Translations under genes and position numbers: made by a program
DNA from: Anaeramoeba flamelloides
Taxonomy: Eukaryota > Metamonada > Anaeramoebidae
Length of the DNA: 64,000 bases
Assembly: GCA_027625915.1 (NCBI GenBank)
Contig: JANTQA010000033.1
Coordinates: 6,944,001-7,008,000, forward strand
Direction: 5' to 3'
The notes under the pieces: model-generated
Seen by the model: only the letters and a program-made list of their open reading frames with translations
Databases searched by the model: none
Told to the model about the DNA's origin: nothing
Shown here: piece by piece, positions 44,201 to 55,300 of the stretch
Layout: each line of letters begins with the position of its first letter
How positions within the stretch are numbered: the stretch's first letter is position 1

Positions 44201-47200
44201 TTTGATTTATAATTGTTTATTTTTTGTTTTTTGGGTATTTAAATGATAAATAATTGATAAAATTTCAATTAATGAATGGTTCTAATTTATTATTCACCAT
44301 AGAATTTATTTAATAAAATTTATTTTTTCAAAAATTGGAATTTTGGCCTTTTAAAAATTTTGAATTTAAATTTATTTTCACAATATTTTATTACTTCGAG
44401 AATATTTTAAAGTGATTCTCCGAAATATTGATGCAGAATTAAAAAATAAATGTTTTGTTTATTGAAAAGTTTTTATTTTTTCTCTATGTGTTTGGAATTG
44501 ATTAGATACTAATTTTAGGTTGTTTTTTTAAATTTTTTTTGGGGTTGAAACTTTTTTCTTTAAAAAAATTAGAAAAACGAAGGAATATTTAGAAATTGTA
44601 TACTATAGATGTAGTTTTCCGAACTAAACAAGAAATTTATTGTTTTAGAAATATCGATTTTTCAAACTGAAAATTTTGAAATGATAAGATTCGAAAAAAT
44701 TAAAAGAGAATGTTTTAGAATTGTTGAAATAATTAGAAGACTGTAATGGTGAAAAGAATTTTCGAGTTTTTGAAGAATTAATCTAAAACACCTTTTTTTG
44801 TTTGGTTCTTTTGCTTTGTCGAAATTAATAAAAGTTACTTCTATTAAGTCTTTTGAAAATGTCTTTTTCCCAAGCGAAAACAGCAAATACATCTTGGATG
44901 TAGTAAATTTTTTAAAGTAAACATTCAGAAATCCCATTAGTTAAACTTTCCATTAGTTTAATTTCTTTAAATTGAAAAATAAATAGTGAAATGTACCAAT
45001 TTTTTCATCTTATTTTTCACTCAATAAACTTCTAATCGTTAATAATTTTCCAAATATTGAAAATAAAAAATCAAAATTATTAATTAATAGAGTTACCAAT
45101 AATTGATTCGTTCTAAACAAATACATAAATTAGATGATAAAGTTGGTGATGTTCTATAATAATGGGTTTAATGTTAATTATTTATTATTATAAGAAAGTG
45201 AAAAACAAATACAAATATCAGATTTGGAAAAAAAAACAAAAGAAGTTTTGTTTGTGGAATTTTGAAAATGCTACTAAAAAAGTACCCAAAAAAATACAAA
45301 TTCAAGAGATTTTATTTTTCTATTAATAATCGACAGATAATCACTTATTTTTGTTTCTGTTATATCTTTAGATTGATTTTTCTCTTTTTAAACGTGTATT
45401 CAATGGAAAGATCCTAAAATATTTCAAAAGAAAAAAAAATAAATAAATAAATATTTCAGAAATAAAACATTCACTTAAAAAAAAAAAAGAACAATTAACA
45501 ATTGAATTGTTTTCAATTTTCGAAGCAACCATTTTTAAAAGTTAATTTGAGTTTGAAATTTTTTTAATTGGAGAGTACAAAATATTTTTAAAGCACATTG
45601 CTGGTATTTAAATTTTAAATAGGCTAGTTTCGTGTTTCTTTGATTTTTTTAATTTAAAGTGCTAAAATGAGATAAAGCCGAATTAATCAATAGGATTTTA
45701 TAAAATATTAACATCTCTCTGAATCAATATTGAGTTGGAGAAACTCTTTATGAAAAATTAATGTAAAAAATTATTTTGTTGTTTTTATACCCTCAAGAAA
45801 ATGAAAAGGAAAATAATAATAATAAAATTGTAAATTTTCACTAACTTCACTCTTGAATGGATAAATCAGTTTTATTTGAGACATTTAGTCAAATGTCTGA
45901 TTAAAATTTTTCAAAAAAAAAAAAATTGTTGTGTATTTTTCAAAAGTTGGTCTTAATTGAAGAGTTATTTGAAATTAAAAGAAATTTCATTTTCAATTTT
46001 TCTGGTTTTGTCGAAAATACAGTAATTTTTCATTATTGAAAATTATTTTTTGGATAATAAACTCTTTTTCTTCTTCTCTTTTTTTTATTTGAAAAATTTT
46101 CTTTAATTGCTCCTTTCTCTAAATAAATAAATGATAATAAATTCTTTTCAGGAACAGAAAAAAAATTAAAATAAAAGAAGTGCCAAGTATATTAAATTGT
46201 AAAAATAAGAGGGAAAAACTATCAAATAACCAAAAATTTATTATTTTTTTCTTTTTTTGCCCTCTATTAACTATTTAAAAGTTAATTCAATTTTTTCAAC
46301 TTTTGTGAAAAAAGACAGTTAACTATTCTTGATAATCTTTCAAAAAAAAAAAAACATACAGCAGCAAAAAAACATTTTTCAAAATTAAATTCTGTGCTTT
46401 TTTTTCTTCTTGTTCCAACACAATACTTAATTCGCTATCCAAGAGTTTACCGAAGGTCAAATCAATTTTGAAGGGTAAACTCATTGATTTTTCAGTAAAT
46501 TTTTATATTAGGAATTAAATTAGTTCAAAATCTTTCGTAATATTCTCAATTTTTATCAAATTTAATGTTTTTTTTATGATGAAAATTTACTTAAAAATTA
46601 ACTCTACTTTGAAAAAACATTTGTAATTTGATCCTTTATTTTTAGGATATTTTTTTATTGAATAATAGAACTTTAAGAAATCAAGGCCATATTTATTTAG
46701 GGTTTGTTATCAGTTTCTTGGTTCGGTTGATGTGAAAGTCTTCTCTCGGAAAAGAAACACAGCTTTTTATTTTGAAAAGTGTATTTAAGCAAGTGGCTTG
46801 GGCTATCTTAACAACAATATATTTTACAATTGTTAAAATAGGAAGTCGTTTTTTAATTTTTTTTTAATCAGGGTTTAAGTGAATAGCCCATATTCAAATA
46901 GAAATGAGAGAAAAAAAAAACGTGAAATACACTAAATAGAAAAAAAACAATAAATATATTTATATTTTTTGAGTTTTCAAGAAATAAATTGTAATTGTAG
47001 TTATCTCATTTTCTTTATGTGTCCCTTTTTGTTGTTGTATAAGATACTTTTCTTTTGATTGAACTTGAAAAACGAAAGGAATATTTAAGAATTGAAAAAA
47101 GAAAAGAAAAGAAATGTGAAATTTCTAATCCAATTTGAGTTTCAAATATAAGACTGGGTTCATTTTACAAAAAGAGAAGACAAAAAAGCTTTTCAAAAGG

Positions 47201-48498
47201 ATACCTATTAAACTATTGACCAAATTTAAAAGATCTGTTTCTAGGTCTTGATTCAAAAAAACAAAACTTTTTTTGTCACAATTTTTTGAAAATGAATTGA
47301 AAAACAGAAATTTATTGTTTCACAAGCCTATCTTCCAAATAAGCAAAAATTATGAAATATTTCTCTTGAACAAAATTCACATTCAAATTGTGGGCTGTTT
47401 CTCGTTCATTTTTCTTTTATTCATAAGCCAAAAAAAAAAATAAGAACCAAACAAAATTTGAAAAAAAGAAAAAAAGAAAAAAAAAGAAAAGCGAAAAGAA
47501 TTTGCAAAATTGAAATGATAAACACTTACCAAAATCTGTTTTTCGTTCATTTTTTTGAGCCAGGATATTAGCAAGTCGCCAAAAGCAACTTCTGAATGGA
47601 TCTTTGAAGAGGAATAAAAAACTATTACCCTGCAGTCTTCTGGTATTTCCTCGAGCTGAGGAACTTTTAATGCTGTGTTTAATACTTTGATATTGTCTTT
47701 CTCAAAATAGCTTTTTTCAATTAAATCGTTAACCAGTTCCCATTTTCTTTCCTCGGCGTATTGTGTAGAATCGGAGGAGATTAATAAAATTTTGATGTCT
47801 TTCCTTCGTTTTTGTAATTTTGGATTTTGTTGCAATTGCTTTGTCTTTACAAAGTACTCGTCGTCCTCGTTTTGGTAATAGTAGGGTTCTGAAAACTCCT
47901 TGCTTATTAATTGCTGTTCATAACTCTCTTCAGAATTTTCAGAGCTTTCCTCTGTTTTGATCGAGTTTGTGTTCGTCAAGGGAGACATACCCCTTTGCAG
48001 GCTCATGTGCTTGACGTTTTTCTCCTTCGCTTTTCGGTTCTGCTTTTTCTTCACATTACTTTCGCTGTCTTCGTCTGTTTCCTCTTTTTCGTTACTGTCT
48101 CCACCAGAATCAGAATCAAACTCATTATAGCTATCACTATTATTTAAGTCCATGTCTTTTTTTGAGGTTCTGTAATGCTTATCAATTTTAAAAAAAGTCC
48201 GAAATAATTTTGAAGACACAATTTCAGGCTCGAGGAGTGTTTGGTTGAGAAAATTCTGCAGTAACTGCCTCCTTTTTTTGACAAACTCTTCATCATTTTT
48301 GTTTATTCTTTTCTTTGGTGGGAATGGCAAATCAATGTTGGGGTAGCTTTTCTGTAATTGATGATGGAGCTTTGAAAGCCTTCGGTACCTTGTTAAAAAA
48401 AACCATGACTGCGATTCAATTCGAACTGTTAGCTCATAAACAGTATGTGCAAATTTTCCTTCTGTTTTCCTCATGTTTGTAATTGAGACAGAGATCAT
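41265..48498 (-). CDS. PX-domain protein with ThuA/class-I amidotransferase-like C-terminus
   Basis: Exon 1 is 47530-48498, exon 2 is 41265-41708, joined phase 0 into 470 residues. Residues ~1-106 are a PX phosphoinositide-binding domain: YELTVRIESQSWFFLTRYRR, LSKLHHQLQ, LPFPPKK and VKKRRQLLQNFLN. Next is a Ser/Asp/Glu-rich linker of ~120 residues. From about 230 an alpha/beta domain begins: IKILLISSD, then DCRVIVFYSSSKIHSEVAFG, then LLISWLKKMNEKQIL. The exon stops there at a strong GTAAGT donor. Exon 2 opens with CGLILCYGTSNDYYGIKGD and continues NVLATWDDGIPLVTLKNN, IDLNYFPVAQSIRETDG, GNSIEYL. These are the later strands of the same fold in ThuA-like proteins. PX suggests endosomal membrane targeting; the enzyme-like domain shows no obvious Cys nucleophile, so its activity is unknown. 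PX is firm, the exon join likely, the fold assignment moderate. Confidence 0.68.
42207..43028. mobile_element. Family 3 element, copy 3, interrupted by a MITE
   Basis: Left end TTTCTAAAAAAGTAGGTC, right end CCCCATGTTTTTGGAAA, TA flanks at 42205-42206 and 43029-43030. Internal blocks TTTTCTGATCTCAATTTTAT and AATCATTTGTGACATTA match the copies at 16611 and 55199. Removing the inserted 42553-42749 segment restores the usual order of blocks. More decayed than the other two copies. Confidence 0.83.
42553..42749. mobile_element. Palindromic TA-flanked MITE, family 1, copy 4 (nested)
   Basis: TAGTCAGTTTCAAATTTAAG ... AAAAGTGGAACTGACTG, TA at 42551-42552 and 42750-42751. Sits inside a family 3 element, so family 1 was active after that family 3 copy inserted. 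Confidence 0.9.
43060..43600 (+). repeat. Dispersed repeat, family 7, copy 2
   Basis: Matches about 1380-1880 in order: TTTATAAATTACAATAATCA, ATTATTGATCGATCAAATGG, CTAATTTTATTTGAGTT, GGTTATGTAAATTTAAAAA, TTTTGAATTTTAGTTTTTAT. Non-coding. Confidence 0.68.
43870..44220 (+). repeat. Dispersed repeat, family 7, copy 3 (partial)
   Basis: ATTCTATCAACAATTATTGA, CAACCAAAGGTTAGAAATCA and AAACTAATTTTGTTTAGG match copies 1 and 2. The small open frame 43997-44212 lies wholly in the repeat and is not called as a gene. Confidence 0.6.
46380..46745 (-). repeat. Dispersed repeat, family 5, inverted copy
   Basis: Reverse complement of the 8650-9120 copy: TTTTTTCTTCTTGTTCCAA, TTTGATCCTTTATTTTTAGG, GGCCATATTTATTTAGGGTT, TGTTATCAGTTTCTTGGTTC. 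Lies in the PX intron. Confidence 0.65.
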
Positions 48499-48939
48499 TT
48501 CGTTTTTCTAAGAAATTCTGAATAAAAAGAAATTAAAACAGGACTAAATTATTTGAAAAAAATGAAAGATTTTTCTCTCGATGGTTTTCTTGGAATAAAG
48601 CACATTTTGATTAATTCAATTTGAGTTGTTGGTACCCCGTGTTAGTATTAGCGTTGTTTTTTTATCAAGTTAATATTTAAACAATCAATAAAAACTTATT
48701 GTGTTATTTTCGAAAATAAATTCGAAAAACTTATTTTAAGGTAGATTTCCTAAAATAAAATCCTAAACACGAAACAAATGCATAAAAACCCGGTTTAAAA
48801 AGAAAACACATAAACTAAACAATTTTTTAGTCTGAAATAGCATTTACTTTTTTATTTGAGATAATTAAATGTCCAGTATTTGAATAATAATTGTTAATTT
48901 AAAATTAAATTAAATTTATCTTCCAAAAAATTGTCTTAA

Positions 48940-49737
48940 GGGAGTAGTTACACCATAAGACATCAATAAAATTTGAGAGAGATGAGATAAGAGTATTTTA
49001 TTTTAGTGGCGTGTGATGATTGATTCATGAAAAATTCATTTTAAAAAATTATTTGTTATTTTTTGTTCAACGATAAAAAAAAGAGTAAAGAATTGATAAA
49101 ATAGGTTTGAATTTGTATTTTTTTATATAATTATTTTTTGGGAGAGGATAATTTTAGATTCTTAGAATAAAACTTATAGCTATTTTATGGTTCCAAATTT
49201 GATAGAATATAATCATAGTCACTTCTCCAATTCCACCAAATCCAACTATAAAAAACCTAACAAGTAATGTTTTGAATTAATTAACATTTTTTGGAATCTT
49301 TCTAGCTATTTAAGAACCATACATGTTTCCCTTTGTGTTTCTCTCGGTTGTAATGTTATAGTTCATTTTAAACAAATCCATTAATCCCAAATGTCACTGA
49401 TAAAAAAATATTTCTAATTTCTTATTTTTATCTTTATTAAAAAAATTCATTAATGATGAAAAAATAAAAAATGAAAAAAATAAATGTTACAATAGAATGT
49501 TGAGATAAGGACGAAAGATATTTCATACAACACTTGAAACACTATTTTAAGCAATTCAACTCAACGTTCTATAGGGGCAATTTCTTTGAGACTTTTGAAA
49601 AAAAAATTAAAAAATTTAATGAATAAAGTACTGTAAATAATAATAATCACTGAGTTAAAACAAAGTAAAAAATGTTATTTTGATCCTCTTCAAAATTCCA
49701 AAAAAGTGAAAATTTTTCCTTTACCCTGGCTACTCCC
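48940..49737. mobile_element. TTAA-flanked inverted-repeat element (GGGAGTAG ends)
   Basis: CTTAA|GGGAGTAGTTACACC at the left and GGCTACTCCC|TTAAG at the right. Terminal inverted repeats are short (about 13 bp), the element is 798 bp and non-coding. Single copy in this window. TTAA target and GGG start parallel the families at 24824 and 56188. Confidence 0.72.
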
Positions 49738-51699
49738 TTAAGCTATTATTCTTTCAGCCTCATTTCTCAAGTTCTTTAAAATTTTTTCAAAGTAATTTAG
49801 AACTTCAGAAAAACCATTGGATACTTTAATAAAGAGTTGTATAAAAAAATGAAAACAATTTTTAATTGTAAGCCTTATTTTAGGCAAAAAGATCGATTAA
49901 TTAAAAGAAAAAGTAATTGATTCAAAGACAAATTGGGTGAATCAACAGAATTACAGTCTTTTTTTTAACTATCTTTTGTGGGGGTTTTTTCTTTAATTGA
50001 TCTATCATTTTAAATTTATGAAAAAAAGGAGACTATTTTTACGATCACCAAAAGTATTTGTATATTTTGATATGAAGTAGATATAAAATATTTCAGTTGG
50101 TTTGGTTGGTAATTAAGTGTTTAGTTATTATTTACAATTGATTGGTTTCTTCTTTTAATTGATTTGAATTTTCTTTTTCAGGTTCTATTAATATTATCCA
50201 ATTAAAAAAATGTTGAACTTTTTTTCCTCTTTTTCATGTTTTTTTTCTCCACATCAAAGTTTACAAAAAAAGTCTGTTTAAATATACAACGGAAGAATTT
50301 TTTGGTCAGACAATTTTGGTATATAAAGTTATTAAAATAACTTGTAAAAACTTTGTTTAGTCAATGTGGCCAATTCGTTAGTGTGTTGGTTTTTTCTAAT
50401 AATCTTATGAATTAAAAGATCAATCAAAATGGAAAATAGACAATACTAAATTTAACTGATTTCTAAAAATGTAATTATAAATAAATAAATTCAAAAATAT
50501 CAAGATCAAAACAAAATTTTTCTCTAAAAATTTGTACATAAAATTAAATCCTTAGACTCCATAAAGTTAGAACAAACACAAATAGTTTTTTATTAAATTC
50601 AATTTCTACTTTACATTTTCTGATAATATCAAAATATTTATAGACAGAATTAATTTGAAATTCACTATACTAGTAGAGACTCAATAATATGTAGCATTGG
50701 AATCTAAGATGTATACAATATGGAATAATCTGAAATTTGTTTTTATGTCATTGTTGTTTATTTTTTTGTTCACTTTTTTTCTTTTCCAAACATTTGGAAA
50801 TTTTTGTACCCTTACTCCCTTTTTATTTTTTAAAAAGGCATTTTTTTATTTTTTATTTGAGAAAAAATGGGAAATTTATTTCACTTATAAAAAAATCAAT
50901 CAATCAATTAAATATAATGAAGTGTTAAATCTTCAACATCTTGTTTGTAGTTGATTTAAACTGCCCTTTATACTCTTTTCGTTTTTTAATTCTTATTTTC
51001 ATAAGAAAATCTATTTATTTATAAAAATTCAAAAACAAAAATCTAGAAAATTGCACATTTTGTTTTTCCAGAATTTAATTGAATAAAGTAATATATTTGA
51101 TTTTTTTCTTAATTCTTTTGAATTCTGAAATTTATATATATACCTGAAGGTGATCTATTATATTTGAAACTGGCTTTTAAATAGATGTAAACCCAAAAAG
51201 AAAAAAAAAGCTATAATATTTTTCCCTGGTTTTTTTTACACTTATTTAAAGCTTAGGCTTTTATAAGTTAAGAAATTAAATATAAAAGTAAAAGAAATTA
51301 CATTTTTCATTTGTTATTACTTAAATAAAATAACAAAAAAAAGCTTAGAACAGAATATTTTATTTATCTACCCCATAATTAATCTTTACATATACAACTA
51401 TAATAAAAATCTGGTAATAAAATAAAATATTTTTTTAATAAAAAATCAGTTTCTAGATATATATATATATATTAATATATTTTTTTTTCAAGACAACAAT
51501 TAAAAATATTTTCGATTATTTCTGAGATTATGATAAATATTAGTTCAAAAAATTGTTTAAAATTTCTTAAATAGCAAACAAAAATATTTTTAGAAAATAT
51601 TTTTTAAATGTTTTTATATAGAAAATGATAAATATAAATTTTTTAAGAACTGAAACTGAAAGTAATTATTACACTACTAAATAAGTTAGATAAAAAATA

Positions 51700-52030
51700 C
51701 CTTTCCATAATGATTCTTTATTCCGAATAATATCAAAGATATTAAACTTATTGTTTTTGTTAATTTCAAATTAATTCTTTAGTCCAAATTTTTCGATTTT
51801 CTTGTGAGAATAAACATACCCTATAAAAAATGATCAATAACCTAATCTATTTCTAAGATTGAAATATTTTATCAATAAATTACAAGATTTGGTTTTTATT
51901 GTATTCTTATCATAAACATAAGAATACCGATTTAGATAGTTTGTGAACTTTCTTAGTTTTAATATAGAAGTAGAACCCATCCATTTTAAATAAAATAATA
52001 ATTGATTTAAAATATTAATATTTGAAAAAA
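51700..52030 (-). pseudogene. Second LINE-like 3' remnant
   Basis: Shares AAACATACCC, ATAAAAAATGATCAATAA and a following AATACCGATTTAGATAGTTTG-like segment with 34260-34420, same orientation. More decayed; no open frame. Ends near an A-rich tract at 52026-52042. Confidence 0.5.
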
Positions 52031-52304
52031 AAAAAAAAAAAAAATAATAATTATTTTATTTTGTTTTATTTATAAATTACCAATGCCATCGGAAATTGAA
52101 TTATTAATAAAAATTTAAAAATCAAAAAAATTTGATTTCTTCAAAATAAAGTATTGAAAAAATAAAAAAAAATTAAAACAAAATAAAATATCAAAGAGCT
52201 TTCAATAGAGATATCAAAAAAATGATAAAATAGAAAAAAAAAAAAAAAACAGAAAGAAAAGAAAAAAGAAAAAAGAAAAAAAAAAAAATCAAAAGCAAAG
52301 AAAA

Positions 52305-55300
52305 TTATTTAATTCTTTGTGAGGTAATATTTAATCCAGAAGTTTGTTTGCCGATTTGAGCTAATTTACAGACATTACAAAGTTTCTTGTTATATTTTGG
52401 CAAGTAATGGGCATTACAAAAAGGGCATTGTATAGATTTTGAGCCTTTGTATATGGCTGTATAGGAATAACAACAAATAACGAAAGGGTTTCTTTCGTCG
52501 TAATCGATTTGAATTTTATTTGCCAAATTTTTTTTACAATAAGCGATCACCTTTCGAGCTTGTTCGCCAAATTTTTGGCTGGCGCCAATTTCTATTAATC
52601 TCTTTGCGAAGGAGATCCCGTTTTGGTTATTGCCAAGTTTCACGCTTCTCATCATTGCTGATCTTAAACTTAGGGCTAAATGGTTTGGCTCGAGATTACA
52701 ATGGGTGAAATAAGCGGACATTTCCAAAGATTTTTTTAAATTTTTTTTCGTTTCTTCAATTTTCCTTCTTTCCAGCTCCATGCTGATTCCTGTAATGTAT
52801 TCCCTGCATATGCCGATTAATTCCTTAACTTTGTAAAAGTTGTCTTTTGAATGAACAACTAAAAATGGAATTTTTTTGATAATTTCTAGGAATTTGTCAA
52901 GAGAGCCTTGGAATTTACCGGATGTTGATAATTGGTAGGCCTTTTTCAAGTCAATGTCTAATAATTGGTCTAATTGGATCGATACCAATGGCCTGGGGAC
53001 TTTTGATTTGCGGGTATGGTTGCTTTTATTGTTTGTTAATTGGGTATTCAATTGGTTTAAATTTGGGAAATTGTTTAATGAGCAATTTGAGGTAATGAAG
53101 ATTTGTAAAAAATATTCCTTGAGCGGTTTAAAATTGATAACTCCGATTTGGTTATTTAAAAATTTCATTGCCAGATCAAAGGCACCAACAGAAATTAATT
53201 CTGCGGGTATTTCCGAGATTTCAACAACTTTTTCTTGATAGCTTTTCCCAGGATTTGGTGCGATAAAGATTTTTTCATCATTATTGTTATTGTTTTTATT
53301 AGTATTATCATCATTGCCACCTTGTTGGTTGCCAATTAATTCGTCCAAATCTAGACCGACTGACCAGCCGTCGCCATTTTCGTCTGCCTCGAATGTTCCT
53401 TTAATTGTGCTTTCCTCGTCGTCCTTATTTACTTGTATTCCTAATTCATTTCCGATGTCATCGAAATTTATCAAATCTTCTTGTTCGCCCCATGCACCCT
53501 TAGCTTCATTAATTTCCTCATCATTATATTTGGTCACCTTACTATTTTTTTTAAGTTTTTTGTTGAAATGGAATCGTTTAGTAATTCTTAATTGTGGCCA
53601 ATCCATGTTTGAATTATTTAAAGGAATTTGTGGGAAAATTAATTTTTTTTGTTGTTCCTTTTTCTCGATATTCTTGTTATCGTTCTCATCCTTATTCTTA
53701 TTGATAATCTTATTTTCGTTTCCTTTCTCATTTTTCTTTTCTTCACTATTTTCAGGATTCAAGTTTTCAAAGCTTGATTTATTTTCTTCAATGATATTAT
53801 TGAGGCCATGGTTTTTTAATAGCTCCAATGCTAAATGGTTTTTACCAGTTTCGATTAATAATTTGGCCATTTGCGGAACATTTTTTAAATATATTGAATT
53901 TTGGAAGATTGAATCAATATCGTTTCTTCTTTCAGAAATACTTAGCATCTTTGTTAAATTATTGGTATTGCCAGTAACCAAATATAAAAAGCTCAGTTTA
54001 TCAAAATTCTTGGCTCGTTGATACGATTTCTCAACGATTTCAATTTTACCATTCAATAAGGCCAATTCTGCTAGCCTTTCCCAATTTTCCTTTTTGTCGA
54101 TTTTTTTTGCCATCTCAAATGCCTCATCCAAGTCATTTGATTCCAAGGCGAGATCAAATCTTGTTTGAGGATCTTTAACTAAATATAATGCAATTTCTGG
54201 ATATCCTTTTTCCTTTAAATATTTGATCATCGAAAAGCCAGGGAATTTTGATTTTTGAACTAATTCGATGATTTTTTCATTTTCGCCACTATTTAATGCC
54301 AATTTCAACTTTAATTCATTTGATTGAATACCCAGCACATCGATTTTTTTCTCTCGATTAATATAAAAGACAGAATTTTCCAAAACAATTGCCAAATAAA
54401 CTGGTTTTTCTAATGTCTTAAAGACACCATTTTCTCCATTTAATAATAAGTATTTTAAATGATTCTGCGTAGAATAAAAAACTACATTATGCGAACTCCA
54501 CCTTAATGATTTAATTTTGATCGTTTCATGAATTTGGCATAATTTTTTCAAATTTCGATCAGTGATAATAACTCGATGCTTGCTCCAAAATGCAATGAAA
54601 TTGTTTTTTTTTGACCAATTGACAGAATACAAATTCGACATTTCAAGTCTTTTAATAAACCGTCGTTGTTGAAGATCAAATAAGGCTATCTCTTGAGAAT
54701 TCGATAATAATAAATGGCCCCTTCCTCCATAAAATAGCTTTGTAAAGACATCATTAATTGGTTTAATTCGTTTGATTTTATTGTCATTTAAATTTTTTAA
54801 TAAAATATGACAATTTTTGTCTAAGACTGCAAATCGGTTCTTGTCAATAAATATTCCATAATGTCCTATAAAATTAGAAGAAATTAAAAAAAGAGTTGAA
54901 TTTTTGGTTTTTTTTTTTTATTTTGTAAAGAATTTTAGATCAATGATTTTTTTAGAATAGATTGTTGTCAGTTTATTTTTAAATTTTAGTTTTTTTGTTT
55001 ACAAAATTATTTTTTTTCATTTTCATTTTCATTTTCATTTTCATTTTCATTTTCCTTTTCTCTTTATTTTGAGTATTTAAAATTTAATTTATTAGTCTTG
55101 ATTTTTATTATTAAAAATTGTTCTACAAATGGTCTCTAGCCTGACCAGCCGATAACCATATTTTGTTTTGAAAAATTTTATTTTTTTAAAATTTAAAGTT
55201 CCAAAAATTGGGGCAAATTTATTGTAGAATATATTTTAACAAACTCAATCTTCAAAAAAAGTATTTAAATATTCAAAATCATTAACTACCATTTATTGAT

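Larger units (their letters stand above)
41709..47529 (-). other. PX gene intron (5.8 kb), heavily repeat-filled
   Basis: Read on the minus strand: donor ATTTTG|GTAAGTG, acceptor TTTTCTCTGATTAG|TGTGG with a good pyrimidine tract, phase 0. Contents: family 3 copy with nested family 1 MITE (42207-43028), two family 7 copies (43060-43600 and 43870-44220), and an inverted family 5 copy (46380-46745). No intermediate exon is needed for the domain to read through, but a small one cannot be excluded. Confidence 0.65.
48499..52304. other. Intergenic region between PX gene and COPA
   Basis: Both neighbours read leftward, so this holds the PX promoter (near 48.5 kb) and COPA 3' UTR. Contents: TTAA-flanked 0.8-kb inverted-repeat element (48940-49737), weak family 6 traces (49990-50290), a single hairpin module (51060-51130) and a LINE-like remnant (51700-52030). 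No gene; low-complexity frames near 50.7 kb are not supported. Confidence 0.7.

Noticed and set aside
50697..50954. 85-codon Phe-rich frame
   Set aside because: AT-run translation without homology or coding-like composition.
53284..54021. 245-codon plus-strand frame
   Set aside because: Antisense shadow of the COPA exon, made of Phe/Leu/Ser as expected from complementing Lys/Glu/Asn-rich codons.
54641..54643. Met at 54641 as the start of a short coatomer alpha
   Set aside because: Homology continues upstream for 74 residues to the acceptor at 54866 and joins the WD40 exon in phase.
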